Of a stretch of DNA of 64,000 nt, positions 61,788-64,000 are shown one piece after another (position 1 is the stretch's first letter; each line of letters begins with the position of its first letter). The position numbers and the translations under genes were made by a program. Where the stretch lies: the NCBI RefSeq assembly GCF_002514735.1, contig NZ_NBWU01000001.1, positions 1,240,001-1,304,000 on the forward strand, read 5' to 3'. This DNA is from Sediminicola luteus (lineage in GTDB: Bacteria > Bacteroidota > Bacteroidia > Flavobacteriales > Flavobacteriaceae). The notes beneath the pieces were generated by a model. The model was not told the DNA's origin. It worked only from the letters and a program-made list of their open reading frames with translations, and searched no databases.

Positions 61788-64000
61788 TTATTTAGTGTAG
61801 GAAATCCGTTCTACAAAATGCAGTACGCTACCATCGGGTTTTATTCCGCGTATATCGACCAAATAATAAGGTAGATCATCATTAAAAGGAAGTGCTATGC
61901 TTATTTTTCCTTGGACGTCGGTGGTTAAGTTGGGATTCCAATAGACCAGCCCCTCCTTCACACCTTGTTCGGTTATGGTATAGTCTTTGGCAGAGGGTAA
62001 GCCGGGAAGGGTGATTTTAAAACCGGGATCAGGCATAGCCTTTTGTTCGTTGACATCGTAGTTTCCCCTTTTGGTATAAATGGCAACGATGCCTCCAGCG
62101 GCCCTGCTACCATATATTGCGGCTTTGGGCCCAGTAAGTATATCGACATAATCAATATCGAAAACACTGCTGGGGTTCGAGCTTATTGGTGTTCCGTTCC
62201 ACAGTATTAAAGCGGCAACCCCTGAGTTTCTCAAATAAAACTTACCGTTTCCACCACTTATATTGGGAACATACATGCGTAAAATATCACCAAGACTAAA
62301 GGCATGCATCCCTTTTAAATTGGCTATTTCTACGGTGTATGTTGGGTCGTTGTACATAATGCGTTGTTTGTCGCGTTCTTTAGCCTTTCTATCAATGGCC
62401 TCATCTTCCAAAACCACCTCATCCAATCGGTTTACCCCTTCGGGGATCACCATTTCGGCTACTGGATTTTTGGTTGGCACGGAGGCAATGGAAGAATTCT
62501 TTTGCTCCAAAAAGGCAAAGTCCTTGGGCGATACCGAATCCATGACAATGGTATGGCCATAAAGCGATTTTATCTTATGCTTGCCATGGGAGGTAGATCG
62601 GCTGACTTTTAAGGTGAGTTCTGTAGAATCGGTAAAGAAGAGATCGCTAAAGGTAAATCGGCCATCGTTATCCACGGCCGAATGGTCGAAACCGACCTCG
62701 TCTTTGGTCTTGTACAACAGATTTACCTGCAGATCGCGTTTCTTCTTGCTCTTGGAAACCACTTGACCACTAACGGTAAGACCCTTTTCGATATTGGCAA
62801 GGTCCGCGGTTGAGTAGGTTGGAGGGTAGATTGGATCGGTCAACAGGACTATTTCCCGTTCTTGACCATCGGCAAGTAACAGTTGGGCAAATTTGTCGGT
62901 CAAGGGCTTCAGGTTTTGTTGGCTATCCTTGGGTAATAGTGTCCGTGCCGAATTGGGAAAACGGTGAATGGAAACCGACAAATCGGTTTTTTGATCCCAG
63001 TCGCCATTAGCTTCCAATCTGAGCTGTACTTCGTTTTTATCGGTATTTGTGTAGGGGGACAAAGAAAGGGCTAACCTATCCGGATCGATAAACACCTTAC
63101 GTACGAGTACGGTTTCCCCTAGGTCATTGATTAGTTCAAGTGTAGCCAGTCCGGGGGCGAGGTGTTTTTTGGCAACTGGAACGATTAGGGTTTGCTTGCC
63201 TTGATCTATGGGTAGATTGAGGATCTTAACATGGTTTTGCCACAGAATTAGCACCATGTTTTCCAGTTTTAAAGGTAGGGTCGATTTTAGGAAGACCCTA
63301 AATTCGTTTTCGTTTTCGAGTACTCGGATACCGACACCCTGGGCCTGCGCCCGGGGTAAGGGATAACGCCAATCGCCATGAGGTCCTTTGATGATCAGGG
63401 TATGCTCTTCTGTAGATTGGGGCGTAAAAAGGAACAGATTGGTTCGGTCTGGCATTAGTTTTAGGCCACCAATATTGTTTCTGGAGCCATCGACTACTTT
63501 TGCTTCGATTGAATCGGTCATGGACCCACGCATCTGTACCCCTAGTTGCGAGGGTATGCCCACCACCAAACGACCGCCTTCAGGGTAAAAGGTTATACTT
63601 GGTTTTTCAGTGGCATTCGACCCTATTTCGCTGGGTTGCTTACCCACGAATATCTTACTTTCGGTTTTGGTTATGCCTGAATGTTCCATAAAACGGGTAT
63701 AGGCCTTAAGGGTGTAGGGCCCTTGTGCAAGATCGGTTGGTAACCAAAGGGCACCGAACCCACTGAATCGATCCAAAAGCACCATCTTTTTATAGTATAA
63801 GGAATCGGAGGGCGAACGCAGCTCTATATAAGCGACCTTACTCACTGGGGGAATAGGCCCATTGGAATCGAAGGCCTGTAGGTACACCTTGAAAAAGATG
63901 TTCTCCTCCCTATCGAAATGGTGTTTGGATAGGTGTAGGTATAGTTGCTCTTGTACTGTATCGCTATACTGGGCAAACGAAAACAGTGAGATGGAGATTA
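61788..64000 (-). CDS. Exported MG2/TonB-plug-like protein, copy C (N-terminus cut by window edge)
   Basis: At least 737 residues are visible. The frame runs to the window edge, where ISISLFSFAQ is the end of a signal peptide, so the few first residues are missing. A downstream GTG is not the start. Domain order is as in copies A and B: HLSKHHFDREENIFFKVYLQAF, LAQGPYTLKAYTRFME, GLTVSGQVVSKSKKKRDLQVNL, VNRLDEVVLED, FSLGDILRMYVPNISGG and AAGGIVAIYTKRGNY. It is 47 bases upstream of copy B, so the two are probably co-transcribed. A 230-bp patch of the MG2 region is about 94% identical to copy B. Confidence 0.8.
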   Translation of the reverse strand, partial: ISISLFSFAQYSDTVQEQLYLHLSKHHFDREENIFFKVYLQAFDSNGPIPPVSKVAYIELRSPSDSLYYKKMVLLDRFSGFGALWLPTDLAQGPYTLKAYTRFMEHSGITKTESKIFVGKQPSEIGSNATEKPSITFYPEGGRLVVGIPSQLGVQMRGSMTDSIEAKVVDGSRNNIGGLKLMPDRTNLFLFTPQSTEEHTLIIKGPHGDWRYPLPRAQAQGVGIRVLENENEFRVFLKSTLPLKLENMVLILWQNHVKILNLPIDQGKQTLIVPVAKKHLAPGLATLELINDLGETVLVRKVFIDPDRLALSLSPYTNTDKNEVQLRLEANGDWDQKTDLSVSIHRFPNSARTLLPKDSQQNLKPLTDKFAQLLLADGQEREIVLLTDPIYPPTYSTADLANIEKGLTVSGQVVSKSKKKRDLQVNLLYKTKDEVGFDHSAVDNDGRFTFSDLFFTDSTELTLKVSRSTSHGKHKIKSLYGHTIVMDSVSPKDFAFLEQKNSSIASVPTKNPVAEMVIPEGVNRLDEVVLEDEAIDRKAKERDKQRIMYNDPTYTVEIANLKGMHAFSLGDILRMYVPNISGGNGKFYLRNSGVAALILWNGTPISSNPSSVFDIDYVDILTGPKAAIYGSRAAGGIVAIYTKRGNYDVNEQKAMPDPGFKITLPGLPSAKDYTITEQGVKEGLVYWNPNLTTDVQGKISIALPFNDDLPYYLVDIRGIKPDGSVLHFVERISYTK

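Noticed and set aside
1-64000. tRNA, rRNA, insertion sequences, att sites
   Set aside because: No cloverleaf, rRNA core, transposase or flanking direct/inverted terminal repeats were recognised on either strand.

Overview
The window is a gene-dense stretch of a Bacteroidota chromosome, most likely a marine Flavobacteriaceae (Zobellia/Maribacter-like; this placement is inference). The evidence is a SusC/SusD pair with a hybrid two-component regulator, many exported proteins with lipoboxes, DUF2911, DUF6515 and ECF42 families, -7 boxes of the form TAnnTTTG, few Shine-Dalgarno sites, and four sulfatases. I found 48 protein genes, 43 of them on the minus strand, and no tRNA, rRNA, CRISPR array or insertion sequence. 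No gene-free stretch exceeds 300 bases.

Region 1 (1-7.8 kb) is a minus-strand run of small-molecule enzymes: a PLP-dependent amino-acid decarboxylase overlapping a GNAT acetyltransferase, a GCS2-type glutamyl ligase fused to CBS domains and overlapping an AstE/aspartoacylase-type amidohydrolase, a VOC protein, an agmatinase-like ureohydrolase, an alpha/beta hydrolase and an RDD membrane protein. Making, capping and uncapping amines is a plausible shared theme, but this is inference.

Region 2 (7.8-14.7 kb) holds a TPR lipoprotein, an exported Nudix-fold protein with a degenerate active site, an exported NTF2/DJ-1 fusion, a membrane-anchored AraC regulator, an ECF42 sigma factor with its usual DGPF (YCII) partner, and a small membrane protein.

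Region 3 (14.7-32.7 kb) is a polysaccharide-utilization-type locus read leftwards: hybrid two-component sensor, SusC, SusD, an HExxHxxGxxH metalloprotease lipoprotein, then four Cys-type sulfatases. It has no glycoside hydrolase or polysaccharide lyase, so it looks like a desulfation and proteolysis module for a sulfated glycoprotein, or a partner of another locus. A membrane protein and an AraC regulator lie upstream.

Region 4 (32.7-45.3 kb) contains a PD40 lipoprotein and a DUF2911 protein, a BlaI/M56 signalling pair with two BlaI-type operators placed on the -33 and -7 boxes, a DinB protein, then plus-strand envelope proteins (DUF2092, DUF6515, a concanavalin-like protein), an M61-like protein lacking the catalytic Glu, and a DUF4143 ATPase preceded by three 32-bp promoter-like repeats.

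Region 5 (45-57 kb) is mostly housekeeping and transport: rnpA overlapping an S41 protease, a Gfo/Idh oxidoreductase, S8 and M1 exported peptidases, an MBL hydrolase, a SulP transporter overlapping a universal stress protein, and a CPA1-type antiporter.

Region 6 (57-64 kb) is a tandem array of three large exported proteins, each with an N-terminal MG2-like domain and a C-terminal TonB-plug-like domain but no beta-barrel; the third runs off the window. A 230-bp patch about 94% identical between copies two and three suggests recent gene conversion. This array is the best candidate here for an undescribed system.
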